From Phoronis australis (Eukaryota; Phoronida; Phoronidae), in contig NMRA01000065.1 in assembly GCA_002633005.1 (NCBI GenBank), positions 242,011-304,010 of the forward strand: a stretch of DNA of 62,000 bases, given 5' to 3'. The notes below the pieces were generated by a model, which was given only the letters and a program-made list of their open reading frames with translations, searched no databases and was not told the origin of the DNA. The position numbers and the translations under genes are program-made. Positions 12,901-23,067 of this stretch are shown here, piece by piece. Positions within the stretch are counted from its first letter, which is position 1. The number at the start of each line of letters is the position of its first letter.

Positions 12901-13530
12901 TTCATTGGTGTTGTACTAAAATAATTGGTCATTTCACTGATATTGACTCAAAATAAAGCTGAATCGTGTAACAAATTGACATTTACTTTACACTGCTTTT
13001 TTCGGCCGCCGACAAAATGCAAACGCGTCCTAGTCTTTCAATAACTTTTTACACTTGTGACATTTACCGAGCTAACATGGGCGGCGCAGCAGTGAAATAA
13101 GTGGGGGCTTTAGCCCCCAGCCCCCTATGATGCAACGCCCATAAGGTATGAGAAGTGACGTATTTTGACTTAAAAGTATGTAACAAACAAGATCTTCCCG
13201 GCGTCGTCTGCGCCTTTTAATACTTAAAAAGAAAACCAGTAAGTGTCAAGTCTCAAACAATATTTGACACGACAAATTATGCGTTGAAAATAGGTAAAGT
13301 TAGTAGTGAATTAGGAGAGATTCATGTAATATGAAAAAAAAAAATTTGAACCCTAAGTTTGAGTCAGCTCAACTCAGTTCAGTTCTATCCCCGGATAATT
13401 TAACGTCAGACAGGTTCACACCACGTCTCGAGTGTAAAAAGTTATTGAGAGACTGGATCGCGTTTGCCACCGAAGTAGTCTTTATTCGTCGTTTTGCCAT
13501 TGCCACTGGAATTCAGGTGGAGTGACAGAC

Positions 13531-13692
13531 ATGAAGTGGAACATCTGCTTGTTATTTTTAGGGCTTCCACTCGCGAGTGGGTTTCCCGAAATAAATTTGT
13601 ATTGTCAAGTTCCGAAAGCGTTCACCCAGTTTGCGAATAGAATTAGCTCTACCATCCCCAGTACCGCTCAAAATTCGTTAATGGCGAGCTGA
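13531..13692 (+). CDS. Possible small secreted peptide ORF
   Basis: 53 codons from ATG to TGA. It starts MKWNICLLFLGLPLASGF, which looks like a signal peptide with a cleavage site after ASG, and then about 35 residues with a single cysteine. Nothing else supports expression. Short signal-like ORFs occur by chance in AT-rich DNA. Confidence 0.15.
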   Translation: MKWNICLLFLGLPLASGFPEINLYCQVPKAFTQFANRISSTIPSTAQNSLMAS

Positions 13693-13867
13693 CGAGCTGC
13701 TAGCGCGAGCCTAGCTACCATCCAAACGGGAATATGCGCCCTACGTACGTGTCCGTTTTCTTAAAACGACGTTTTAGGCGATTTCATAGAGGCTAATTTG
13801 GTCTGAATTTTCGTTGTCGCGCCTTCCGTAATACCTCTGGGTTTTTAATCTCAAATTATTCTTCGAA

Positions 13868-14440
13868 GGCGTTCATGTCTGCATGTGTGCGAACTTCAAT
13901 CACTACAGCATGTCATGAGGCTTCCAAAATCGAGAATGCCATTGCATGTGTTGGTATTCCGTGTGATCACAGACTTAAACACGAGTTAACACTACAACAT
14001 AAGGCTGAAGAAGGATTCAGAATGATGTCAAGTTGGACTTTTGAGACCTGCAATTGCTGAAGCCCTGATTTAACCTGTCTCTTGACAAACCCCTTTGTTC
14101 AGTGTTACATGTATGTGAAGGGCGCAAATGTGTAATGGGAAACACCTCGGACAGCTAATTTTAGACTACGAAAATACCCGACCTTTGTATTCGGAACACC
14201 TCGGGTATTTTCGTGGTGTCGAATTTCTCCTAGAAGGTGAATGTTATTTGCGCATGTGCAAACTTCAATCCTACAGCAAGTCACGTGACATCCAAACACG
14301 GTAATGATTGGCCGTATGATTAAAGTTTGGCACAAGCACAGACAACGGAAAATATGAAGCTATGAAAAAACTTGAGGATGCAGACATTTGTTCATTCGGA
14401 ACACCACTTATATTTTCGTAGTCCCAAATTTAGCCTCCGA
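13868..14440. repeat. Cluster of a dispersed repeat family
   Basis: Segments around 13880-13930 and 14245-14290 share GTGCGAACTTCAATC/CTACAGCA-like sequence. 14150-14215 and 14395-14440 share the ACGAAAATA/TATTTTCGTAG core with CGGAACACC. It looks like several decayed, partly inverted copies of one miniature element. ORFs here are incidental. Confidence 0.5.
14169..14213. repeat. 13-bp perfect inverted repeat hairpin
   Basis: CGAAAATACCCGA at 14169-14181 is complemented at 14201-14213. The same core recurs inverted near 14410-14425 and direct near 14874-14890 and 25985-26000, so it marks a dispersed repeat family. Confidence 0.75.
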
Positions 14441-14864
14441 GGTGTGAACTTTCTCTGTATATGTTCAAACTTCGTTTTTTCCTTTTCCCTCTGCTTCTCT
14501 GACGTTCCTTGACGGATTTTTATGATATTTGGTAAATAGCTTTCTGTCTTCTGCACAGTTATATAGAGAGTAGGGTCGCAGAAAAATAACAACATCACTT
14601 ACAAAAAAGTTTATTAGAATAGGGCCGACCACAGGCCCTTGGGGTACCCCTTATCCAAAACACGCTAGGTGCTACATGTAAAAACAATAAATCAAAAATG
14701 TATATTGACACTAGATGTCCTATCGCGCAAATTTCTACGCATTATAGTTTCACTCTCTGATTTCTGTAGACAAGATAGTGTAAACAGCAGTCGGGTTCGA
14801 GGAAATTGTGCTCATTCCATATCCACACATTGGCAGATGATAAGTCTTACCTTTAAGAGGGAGT

Positions 14865-14900
14865 TTGAGGCTTCGAAAATACCCGAGGTGTTCTTTGATT
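14865..14900 (+). repeat. Dispersed repeat copy (CGAAAATACCCGAGGTGTT)
   Basis: Shares TTTGAGGCTTCGAAAATACC with 25975-26000 and with the cluster at 13868-14440. Confidence 0.5.
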
Positions 14901-15710
14901 TGTTTTGAATTAATAAATTTGCCTCCCGGCCGTGAGTCACGTACTACACCTGATGCGATACGAAGTCGTTTTTTGGTGAATGAATGGACCTTCAAATGTG
15001 TTTAATCCTCACTGCACGAGATACTCGATTTTGTCCAGCGTTTTAATCCCCTAGCGGCGCCTCCATAGTTGTTGGCCCGTTTCACTTCCGGTATGTGCGT
15101 TGTTAGGAATGGAATTTTGCAACTGCACTTCCTGAACTGTCAAAATTACTCACGACACCAAGAATTACATTAGATAGAGTAAGTCGTTTAAGGCCTTCGA
15201 ATGCCGAATTGTTTTATAATTCGTATCGCTAGATAGTATTACGAAATACCAGAATTTCCCGTCCGGATACACTAACTAAGCTGAGACAACCATACGGAGT
15301 AAGTGACATTTCCTTGGGAATTTCATGAGGAAATGCCCGAGTTGCGAATATGTTGTCTGATGATGAATGTTTATACAGCCATCAAAAGTCTAAACATGCG
15401 GTTTTGTACATCTTGGTGGAACCGGTATTCAGAAATTTATTTTCAGGTAGAAATCCTATTTTCTCAGATTTGTAAACCCTCACGGCGGTGAGGGCGCGGG
15501 AGTGACTACTTCACTGCACTGATGCGCCCGAGAGCCTATGTACTGTTGAGACTCCCCGTGTGTGAGTGACTGAAATCACGACGTGGTGAATTGTCAACTA
15601 AAAATGTCTAATCACTGAAACATATTTCTTTTCGAAGTGGTGTCAACTCCTTTACTGCCGGAGCTGGTAATATAGGTGGTGCGCTAATTGCTCGGAGTGC
15701 AGAGGCAGAC

Positions 15711-15769
15711 ATGGATTCACTGACCAGTTCTCTAGAATATGACGATATGAACGTCAAACACGAGGAAAG
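15711..15769 (+). CDS. Candidate coding exon start with consensus donor
   Basis: ATG followed by 19 codons (MDSLTSSLEYDDMNVKHEE) and a good donor AAAG|GTCAGT in phase 2. The reading frame stays open about 100 bp upstream of the ATG. The obvious acceptor at 16160 (TTTGCAG) would add only four residues before a stop, so the real partner exon is unknown. Chance is possible. Confidence 0.25.
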
Positions 15770-16581
15770 GTCAGTTGACTTTTGTCAGTACATGCATTTT
15801 TAAAACACAAAGAAATCTGAATTGAAACGCTTGCTAGCTTATAGTTCTCCATAGGCATGCTTATGGCCAGTGGTGATAATCGTATTCAGTAATGTAAAAG
15901 GAATAATCCGTTGTAAATCCAGAAACGATAGTTTACATGTCAACTTCCCTTCCACATTGAGGTAGCAACGTTAATGATTTTTGTTTTCTTTTATAAGAAT
16001 CATAAAGTATTGTCACAGACTAGTTGCCTTATATGTTTGTCTTTGAAAAGTGTTGCCTATACATTTTGTTACGGTATTTATAATTGCTGGTACTTCTAAA
16101 TCATTTTGTATTGTGCAAACGACAGTTGTGTGTATTTATTATGTATTTTTGATTTGCAGGGAAACATGGAATTGAGAAAAAACGAAAAGCTGTTTGAATT
16201 CAACATTGTTTCTTAGATTTTCTGCAATAAATTGTTGTGCACCAGCATATTTTCGTTTGGCGATGACCACGACTGGGTATAACTTTGTGTTGCTTCGGGC
16301 TCAAACAAGTATCCCTGGCGACCCGGCATTTCACACTAGAATTTCTTATTCCGAGAATGAATAACGTCACTTGACTGCACGCTAAAATAGGACACTGACT
16401 TTGTCCCACCAATTACTTTATAAGAAGCAGCACTCCAAGCGGGTGATTATGGAATTATTTGAACCATTTTTAGTCTCGTTAAAAATAATAAGTTTACTTT
16501 TTGCTGTTTGATTATTAGTGATATTAATCAACAACTCATAAAAAATTATTAAAATGTATTCACAATAAAATACGATTCCTT
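15770..16581. other. Intergenic, nothing supported
   Basis: AT-rich. A TTTGCAG acceptor-like site lies near 16153-16159 but leads to an immediate stop from the candidate exon at 15711. Confidence 0.5.
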
Positions 16582-16600
16582 TTAAAGGAGAATGCCACCC
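16582..16600 (+). repeat. Left TTAA target duplication and terminal inverted repeat
   Basis: TTAA at 16582-16585, then the 15-bp TIR at 16586-16600. Pairs with the right end at 18257-18275. Confidence 0.75.
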
Positions 16601-16750
16601 GATTTAATTAGTCTTTTTTGCAGTCTTAATCGGTCTATATCCACATCGCCTCGCATACGGTCGACCTTACCTTACCAAGAGGTGTCACGTAAACCTGTGA
16701 GGAAGGTGAGAAACGACGCTAGCGACGTCAGTGGTTCATATGCAGAGTGA

Positions 16751-17008
16751 ATGCCGCTATGTTGCGGTGCATCGTTCCCGCTTGTCCGAACTAAGCAGCT
16801 GCGAGGAAAGCGGGTATATCGTTTTTTTTTACTTCCTCGAGAGTCCGAAATGCTTAGGAAGTGGCTCATGGTACTGAAGAATGAAATGTACGCTGTAAAT
16901 AGCAAGTATGAGGCCGTGAAACATCTCCGTGTCTGTGGCTTGCAGACGTCGACAGTGCCTGGTACGAATGCCGGCTTACCAAATAACTCCATACGCTCCG
17001 TTGTCTGA
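16751..17008 (+). pseudogene. Decayed THAP zinc-finger ORF
   Basis: 85 residues starting MPLCCGA, then a segment with YRFFLLPRESEMLRKWL matching the THAP pattern (start MPxC, FP-like strand, K/R-W helix) and VKHLRVCGLQ matching the conserved C-x2-H region. THAP domains are C2CH DNA-binding fingers common in transposases. Here the second cysteine of the first pair is not at its place and the final His is Gln (CGLQ rather than CxxH), so zinc binding is probably lost. The ORF stops soon after the domain. It sits 165 bp inside the left end of the TTAA-flanked element and is probably its former protein. The match is pattern-level. Confidence 0.42.
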
Positions 17009-17492
17009 GCTTGTTCACGGCGCCTCTCTAGTATTTCTTCATCACTGTATTCCTGTTCGAAGTGATAGCCTTTAAAACTTAACGATCCACCTGCGAAGTC
17101 GGGACTGATGAGCTCTAGTTCGTTCTAAGTCGGGATTGCGAGTTGCCATGTTGGCGTTCATTACTGAGCGTTCTGTTTCAAAATGAATTATTCTCACCCT
17201 TTAACCAATACTTATATAAAACTGAAACAAAGTCTGTCTCATTAGATGCAATTTGTAATGCCTTTGCAGTGTTCGTGAATGCAAAGGATTTGAGAAGCGA
17301 GCAATGAATAAATCACTGCGTTACCGGCTTTAGGTGCAATAAAACTAATTGACGGGACACCGAGGCCGTGTGAGCTCATGCTAATTTAGTGTTTTCTGGC
17401 AGAAACTGTTGTGAAACAACTCGATTTCCATCCCACGGCCAGGTTTTCGGGAATCTTTATTTACATTTACATTACTCAAATAATGATTGTCA

Positions 17493-17557
17493 ATGTACAA
17501 CTTCTGCCCTGACGGTGCTGTGGCCAAAGCGGAACCTGGATTCGCGGCCCCCGACGA
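17493..17557 (+). CDS. Candidate coding exon start inside the Kolobok-like element
   Basis: ATG preceded by an in-frame stop, then 21 codons (MYNFCPDGAVAKAEPGFAAP) of GC-richer sequence ending at GACGA|GTAAGT, a strong phase-2 donor. No downstream exon was recognised. It may be an alternative first exon, or chance. Confidence 0.22.
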
Positions 17558-18256
17558 GTAAGTAGATTTGCAGTTTCGTGGCTAATTCACCAACATAATC
17601 ACGTGCATATTACTTTGGCTCACTACTAAAGTATTTTCTTGACTGGAAGTTTAGTTTCCACTGAACTTTGGCTGGTTTATGTTCGTGATGTCTGTTCAGT
17701 TTCCGAGCCATTGGCCGGGATAACGAATCAATCCGGCCGGCTGCGACGGGCCTGACCGCGGGGCTCCGAGCCACTGGCCAGGATAACAAGCCTTTTGTGT
17801 TTAGAACTAAAAAAAATCACAAGTCTAAACAACACAGATCTAGGTTCTCCTGTCTGTATCTCACGGAAACTACTTCGAAATTATCTCCGAACAGACCCCA
17901 AACTCCTGCTACGGACCTCTCTGGCTTGCCGAACTTTGTAGGCTATGGTGTGTTCAAATACCAATAAATCCGTAAGACCGAAATAAAACAACACGTTTTT
18001 ATAAGAACTCAGTGTATTTTTAAGGGTTTTACGTCGAAGTTTGATGATTTATTGGTGTTAAACGATGACTTCAAGCGATAAGCTGACACCAGTAACCCGT
18101 GTTGTGAACTGCTGAAGAGACTGCGTGTGAAACCGATGACGTCATTGGATAATTTCAACACCTCCGTCTTCCGTCAGGTGTCAGGTAACGAAACCGTACG
18201 TGTCATTATGGAGTAGAACTACTCGATCTAAATTGATACAAATTAGGTTATTTTTT

Positions 18257-18275
18257 GGGTGGCATGCTCCTTTAA
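18257..18275 (-). repeat. Right terminal inverted repeat and TTAA target duplication
   Basis: GGGTGGCATGCTCCT at 18257-18271 followed by TTAA. The reverse complement differs from the left TIR at one base. Confidence 0.75.
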
Positions 18276-20589
18276 CCCTTTGAAGAAGTTTGTGAAAATT
18301 CAAGGATGTGTTCCTATGGAGCTGACGTCAAACGGTAACGAGTGCCGAACCCAATACCTGATTATTTAAAGTCTCATGCAAGGGAGCCCAGAATATCCTG
18401 ACATGTGGCCCCTAGTCAGCTAGCATCTGCAGGGCAGACTGGATCCACCATAGACCACGACCTCAGACTACAGGGTACGACTCCAGAGCTGGACGTCAAC
18501 TTCAGACTACAGAGACAATTGAAGCCGGGCCAGACGAGCAACTTCGTGTGTCAAGGAGAAAGGACAACTGAGGTATAGACACTTATCACGGGTGTTGGTC
18601 TCAGCCTGTTAGTCAATTTGAACCGGCTAGTGATTGTTCTGGAGGGTTAGTTCTGTTGTGGCTTGTTTTGTGTTAACGTGAGCGGTAGCTACGGGGAACC
18701 AGTGGCACTGTTGATTAGTAGTTTTTCCAGTTGGGATATCTTGTCTCAATCAGTTAGTCGTCAGTCTCACAACTTATTGCAATCTATTGTTTGTAAATCA
18801 CAACGCTGCAAATTAATATACGTATTCTATTGTTAAAATATTCGTGTGTTGTTTTATTTATTACCACATGCACGCCACTTATTGGCCGCAACACGCATTG
18901 ATATACCACAAACATAGCAGGCACGGGTAATCCACCAGAGCATCCAGCTGTGGTTAAGGAGTACTCTAATCGCCTTGAGGTTGTGAAAAAACATTGGTTG
19001 GGAGAAATGACGCTGCTTTTGTCCGATCATTTTTCCGAACACACGCGAATGTTCCTCCTGTTTGGCACAGCACCGTTTTTAAACAGTATTTGGGTACTGC
19101 AAATGCGTTGCCTTAGTTTAAACCGTCAATAAGAGGCCTCGGGATCCTGGCACACGGCTAAATGTTACTCTGTCACGTTATTGGATCTATTTGTGTACAT
19201 ATATTTATCGTTCCACATGATGCTTTATCATCATAGATACTGCTATAAGTTTCTCTAGTGAATGCACGTCGATGAACGTACGTCACTGACGTTTCTGCAG
19301 GTATACCCATTGTCACCAACGTGCTATTCACGGTTGTCAAGTGCGCTACAAGTGGGCGCAACGATCCTTGTAGCCTTTACAGTTTCAAACGGGGGCGGAG
19401 ATGATTCAGGGCGTACATTTCGCACACAGACATCGCAACTACGTCATTGCCATAAGTGTACATCGACCGTACGGTTTGAGTGAGATATGTACGTGAACAT
19501 ATGGGTACTTTGCTTGCTTATCCACAGAACAATGATGTCACAACTGTGACACAAAGCCTTATTATCTAAATTCGCGTTTTGTAGTGTCTACAGCGCACAT
19601 TCAAACTCATTGCAACTTCAATGACAAAATGCCAATTTTCACACAGAGGTTGAATGTCAACAAAAACTAATGTAAAGCCATAGCTAAAATCGAATAGGTG
19701 TCATTTGCTAACCAGTAAAACCTTAGCTGCCCCGACTTCACTTTATTACACATGTTAAATTTATGTTAGAAATGTATTTAAATCAAAGAATATCAAAACA
19801 GTTTTTAAAAAAGAGGTAGTGAATGTTCTTACTCTCGAAGTACAAAAAACGACATCCCATTATTAAGAAAATAACCTGCGCAAGATATAAACTTTCTAAT
19901 AATTAACCAAAAATCTACTTCCTTTTCTGGAGCATGATGTATCCTTGACTGTATGCTGATGAAATGTACCTCTTGTTGTAAGCTGCTATCAGGTTCAGAC
20001 AATACTTGATGGGTTTTTCCATTCTTTGAAATATCAATAAAGGTCGTTTATAAAAAATTTGAATAAAAAGGCAACAGCATGCACACTTGTCTAACACCAG
20101 ATGAACATTCAAAATATGAGAACAACCTTCTCTCGTCCCCATATACCTTTTAAATTTTTAAACCGTTTAGTGCTGACATTCTCCATTATTAAATTTTTCC
20201 ACAGAATGCTTCTGCAAATGCACTAAACGGATTTGGAGAAATTTATGTAGAGACAATACATTTATCTACCCGGCTCAGCTAACACAAGCTGAAATATCGT
20301 GTTAAGAGCACAAATGATGTCATTGATGCTGTTACCCGTCTTCCTCCTGACTGTCCCCCTTTTTGCCTCAGAGACTGTTTACATGTATGTACACAACTTG
20401 TTCACTAAAATACGAACATATACATGAGGCACGTTTAGTAAAAGAGTAATCTCTCGATTTTTGGTATTTTGATTCCGTGTATTCATTGTTTTCATTTCTT
20501 AGTTACAACTCGGAAAATAAATTTATGTTTATGACCAGAACGCTCGTGCATTCTCCCCTTTCTCAGTTCTGCCTTTTGAAAGTTGTAGT
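18276..20589. other. Intergenic, nothing supported
   Basis: Only short overlapping frames on both strands. The ORFs near 18950 and 19262 show no domain and no usable start context. Confidence 0.55.
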
Positions 20590-20960
20590 TCCTCTAATAA
20601 CAATAACAATAAGTAACAATAACACTGACAATAATCATAATAACAGCAACAACAACAATGATAATATTGGTGTCGCTATTGGTATTCCAGATACTATAAC
20701 AATAATGATAACACTACTGTTAGTATTAGTCATCATCATCATCATCATTATTATTGTATATTAGTAATTATTATTATTCATATTATTATTACTATTATTA
20801 TTGTTATTATTGTTATTATCATTATTATTATTGTTGTTGTTGTTGCTATTCTTATTAATTCCAACAAATATTTAATGGGCCAAAGAAAATGAATAGGTAC
20901 AATAGAATAATTACCACAAGGACAATAATAGTAATAATGATAATGATAACTAATAACGTA
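20590..20960. repeat. Imperfect AAT/AAC and ATT/GTT trinucleotide tract
   Basis: Runs of AATAACAAT, ATCATC and ATTATT with interruptions over about 370 bp. The ORFs in it (Asn-rich on plus, Ile-rich on both strands) are products of the repeat. Confidence 0.9.
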
Positions 20961-22971
20961 TAGACGATCCACATGAGCGTTGCTGATGGCTTCGTTAAAA
21001 CGTTTTAATTACAAATCATGTGCCACGACAATGGTAAGAGTTGACGTTGTGCGTTGTATGGAAATTTCTGCAAGGGGGAATTATTTAAAGATCTACGTGG
21101 GCGAACTAGACAGTGAAATGAGACAAGTTTGAGCAGCGACTGAAGTCAGACAGAACTCTTCAATTTCTTAGGCACATGAAAAGCAGCAGAATCTGTCCGT
21201 GAAAGTTCATTACCGTCGCACCATTGAATTTTTTCTGATCAGCGTTGAGAGGAATTGAGCGTAACGTACCTTGAATATTTTAGATTTAATCTATTTTTTA
21301 CATTTTACCTGTAGATGCCGCACGTCAACTTAAGTGACCATTAAGATTACACCTTATTCAACAAATGAAAAGTTTCAACAATATAGGAGTCTGCTTTTAT
21401 ATCAAATGCAAATTTAATCAATTAACCATGAATGTCGATTGTAAGTTTCCTTCATTGCCTTTCAATTAAAGTTTTAAGTGTCTTCCATTAACGCTTTCGG
21501 AAGCATCACAGTATTTGTCAATGACACCACAATCTGTAAAACATACCCTCAATTGAAATGCAAAATTTACCCCCATTAACACAACATGTAAGTGTCTGTT
21601 ACATTTTACATAACAAAAGGCTGTTTAGTGACTGTAGGCATTCAACATATAAAGGGAAAAGGTGTCCGTATCAAGACGTTTTGGTCAATTTAGCATACTT
21701 TAATTTACAATTAAAGGTAATTTGGGCCTTTTTATTCGATTTTGTGATGTGAAAGTAAAAAGTCCACAAACTGAAAGTGTGAAGCAATGAACAGATCCCA
21801 AAATATCAGTCGGTGGTAGTAAGCTACATGTATGTGGTCTGTTCTGTCACATTCTAATAACTAATCACTGACAGGGACGCCCACTGATGGAAAGCCAAAG
21901 AGGAAATATAATTCTGACCTAATGAATTTTGTCATTGAGTTGTTCCTTTTAAGTGTCACACAGTGAAAATAATGCTTTGACCTGTTTTTTATTTTGGAAT
22001 AGAAAATTTATGTCCTGGAATTTTTTTCACCTTTGGCTTTCCAATAATTAGATACAAAGCTTGATACGCGTGATTCTCTGTGTCATTATGCTTCCATCCG
22101 GCGTAAAAGGTTGACACATATTAATAGCTACGGTTTTAACTCGTAAAATTAGATGTGGCGGAAAGAGTTACAAATAAGGGACATGCATGTGTCAGACAAA
22201 GTCTTTTATAAACTACAGTTTATCCTAGAAGTGCCATTTTCTGTGTGAACGGACACTAATAAGTAACGCATGTTGAAATATTCGCGCATAATGTGTCTAT
22301 GTCAGGATATGATGTGGCTTTTTGTAAAACATTGCGGAGTTCCGGCCATTAGCTTAACATTGTGACACGAATATATACTTACATCCAATATAGCGTTTCC
22401 TTGAATGCATGTCTTTTTAAACGCCATCAACCATGTTTTGGCTTCTGTTTTAAGTGACTACGACTTAAATGTGGTCTTACGCTACCACTTCACAACTGCT
22501 GGAAAACGTTTAGCCAATTAACATTGGGGGTAATAACTGTCTAGAAATAATTACTAGAAACCAATCTGAATAACTAGCAGTTATGTGTGATTTTGTAGGT
22601 TTACTCAAATCAGATTTAATTATTTTTTGGAAATAGTTGTGGGGAGCGTGCAATCAATTTTCCGACTTTTAAGTCATAAGTCACGAAACAGCTCCCTATA
22701 GTAAAACCCATCCGCTTTTCTATTTCTTCCTTAGCAACGTCATCAGGTTCTCATCCGTTGTTTGAATTTAGGAGTTACTGCATGACGAAGTCAAACAAAT
22801 TGAAATAATCTGAGAACATGACATGCTAGTCACGGAAACTGATTTTCTGCCATGTCATTATTCATGTCCTGAAGAATCGTCCAAAATAATGTTGTTGGTC
22901 ATTTGCCTATTGTTTTTTAAAAAATATTTTTATGGTCACCTTTCATTCATCTGAGACCAGTAAATAGAGAA
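20961..22971. other. Intergenic, nothing supported
   Basis: AT-rich with no ORF above 64 codons and no recognised repeat family. Confidence 0.6.
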
Positions 22972-23067
22972 TCCTACACGAGTCTTAGGTTTATGACATG
23001 GGTAAAACCTCTTGGGCAAATTTCAAAGAGGTTTTGCTCATGTCATGAATCTGAGACGAGTATAGGA
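22972..23067 (+). ncRNA. Candidate hairpin RNA, possibly a microRNA precursor
   Basis: Two 42-nt arms (22972-23013 and 23026-23067) with a 12-nt loop. Read as plus-strand RNA there are 34 Watson-Crick pairs, five G.U pairs and three mismatches near the outer end. On the minus strand those five pairs would be A.C mismatches, so the fold is better on plus. Size and near-perfect pairing fit a miRNA precursor or a small inverted-repeat element. No protein gene overlaps. Confidence 0.4.

Larger units (their letters stand above)
12901..15710. other. Intergenic with repeat debris
   Basis: Contains a G/C block near 13100-13125 (GGGGGCTTTAGCCCCCAGCC), the small ORF at 13531 and the dispersed repeats listed. 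No gene recognised. Confidence 0.55.
16586..18271 (+). mobile_element. Kolobok/T2-type DNA transposon, probably non-autonomous
   Basis: The termini are inverted repeats: AGGAGAATGCCACCC on the left and, read inward from the right end, AGGAGCATGCCACCC, 14 of 15 identical. Both ends abut TTAA (16582-16585 and 18272-18275), the target duplication. TTAAAGGRR is the published terminal signature of T2 MITEs, which are related to the Kolobok superfamily; Kolobok elements use TTAA targets and often encode THAP proteins. A THAP-like ORF lies just inside the left end. No transposase of normal length is present, so this copy is presumably immobile by itself. piggyBac also uses TTAA, but its ends usually start CCC. 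Confidence 0.72.

Noticed and set aside
13875-14060. Small cysteine-rich peptide (six Cys in 61 codons)
   Set aside because: Its first part is a copy of the dispersed repeat also seen at 14245-14290, and it lacks a signal peptide.
20477-20972. Asn/Ile-rich ORFs on both strands
   Set aside because: Translation of the AAT/ATT trinucleotide tract.
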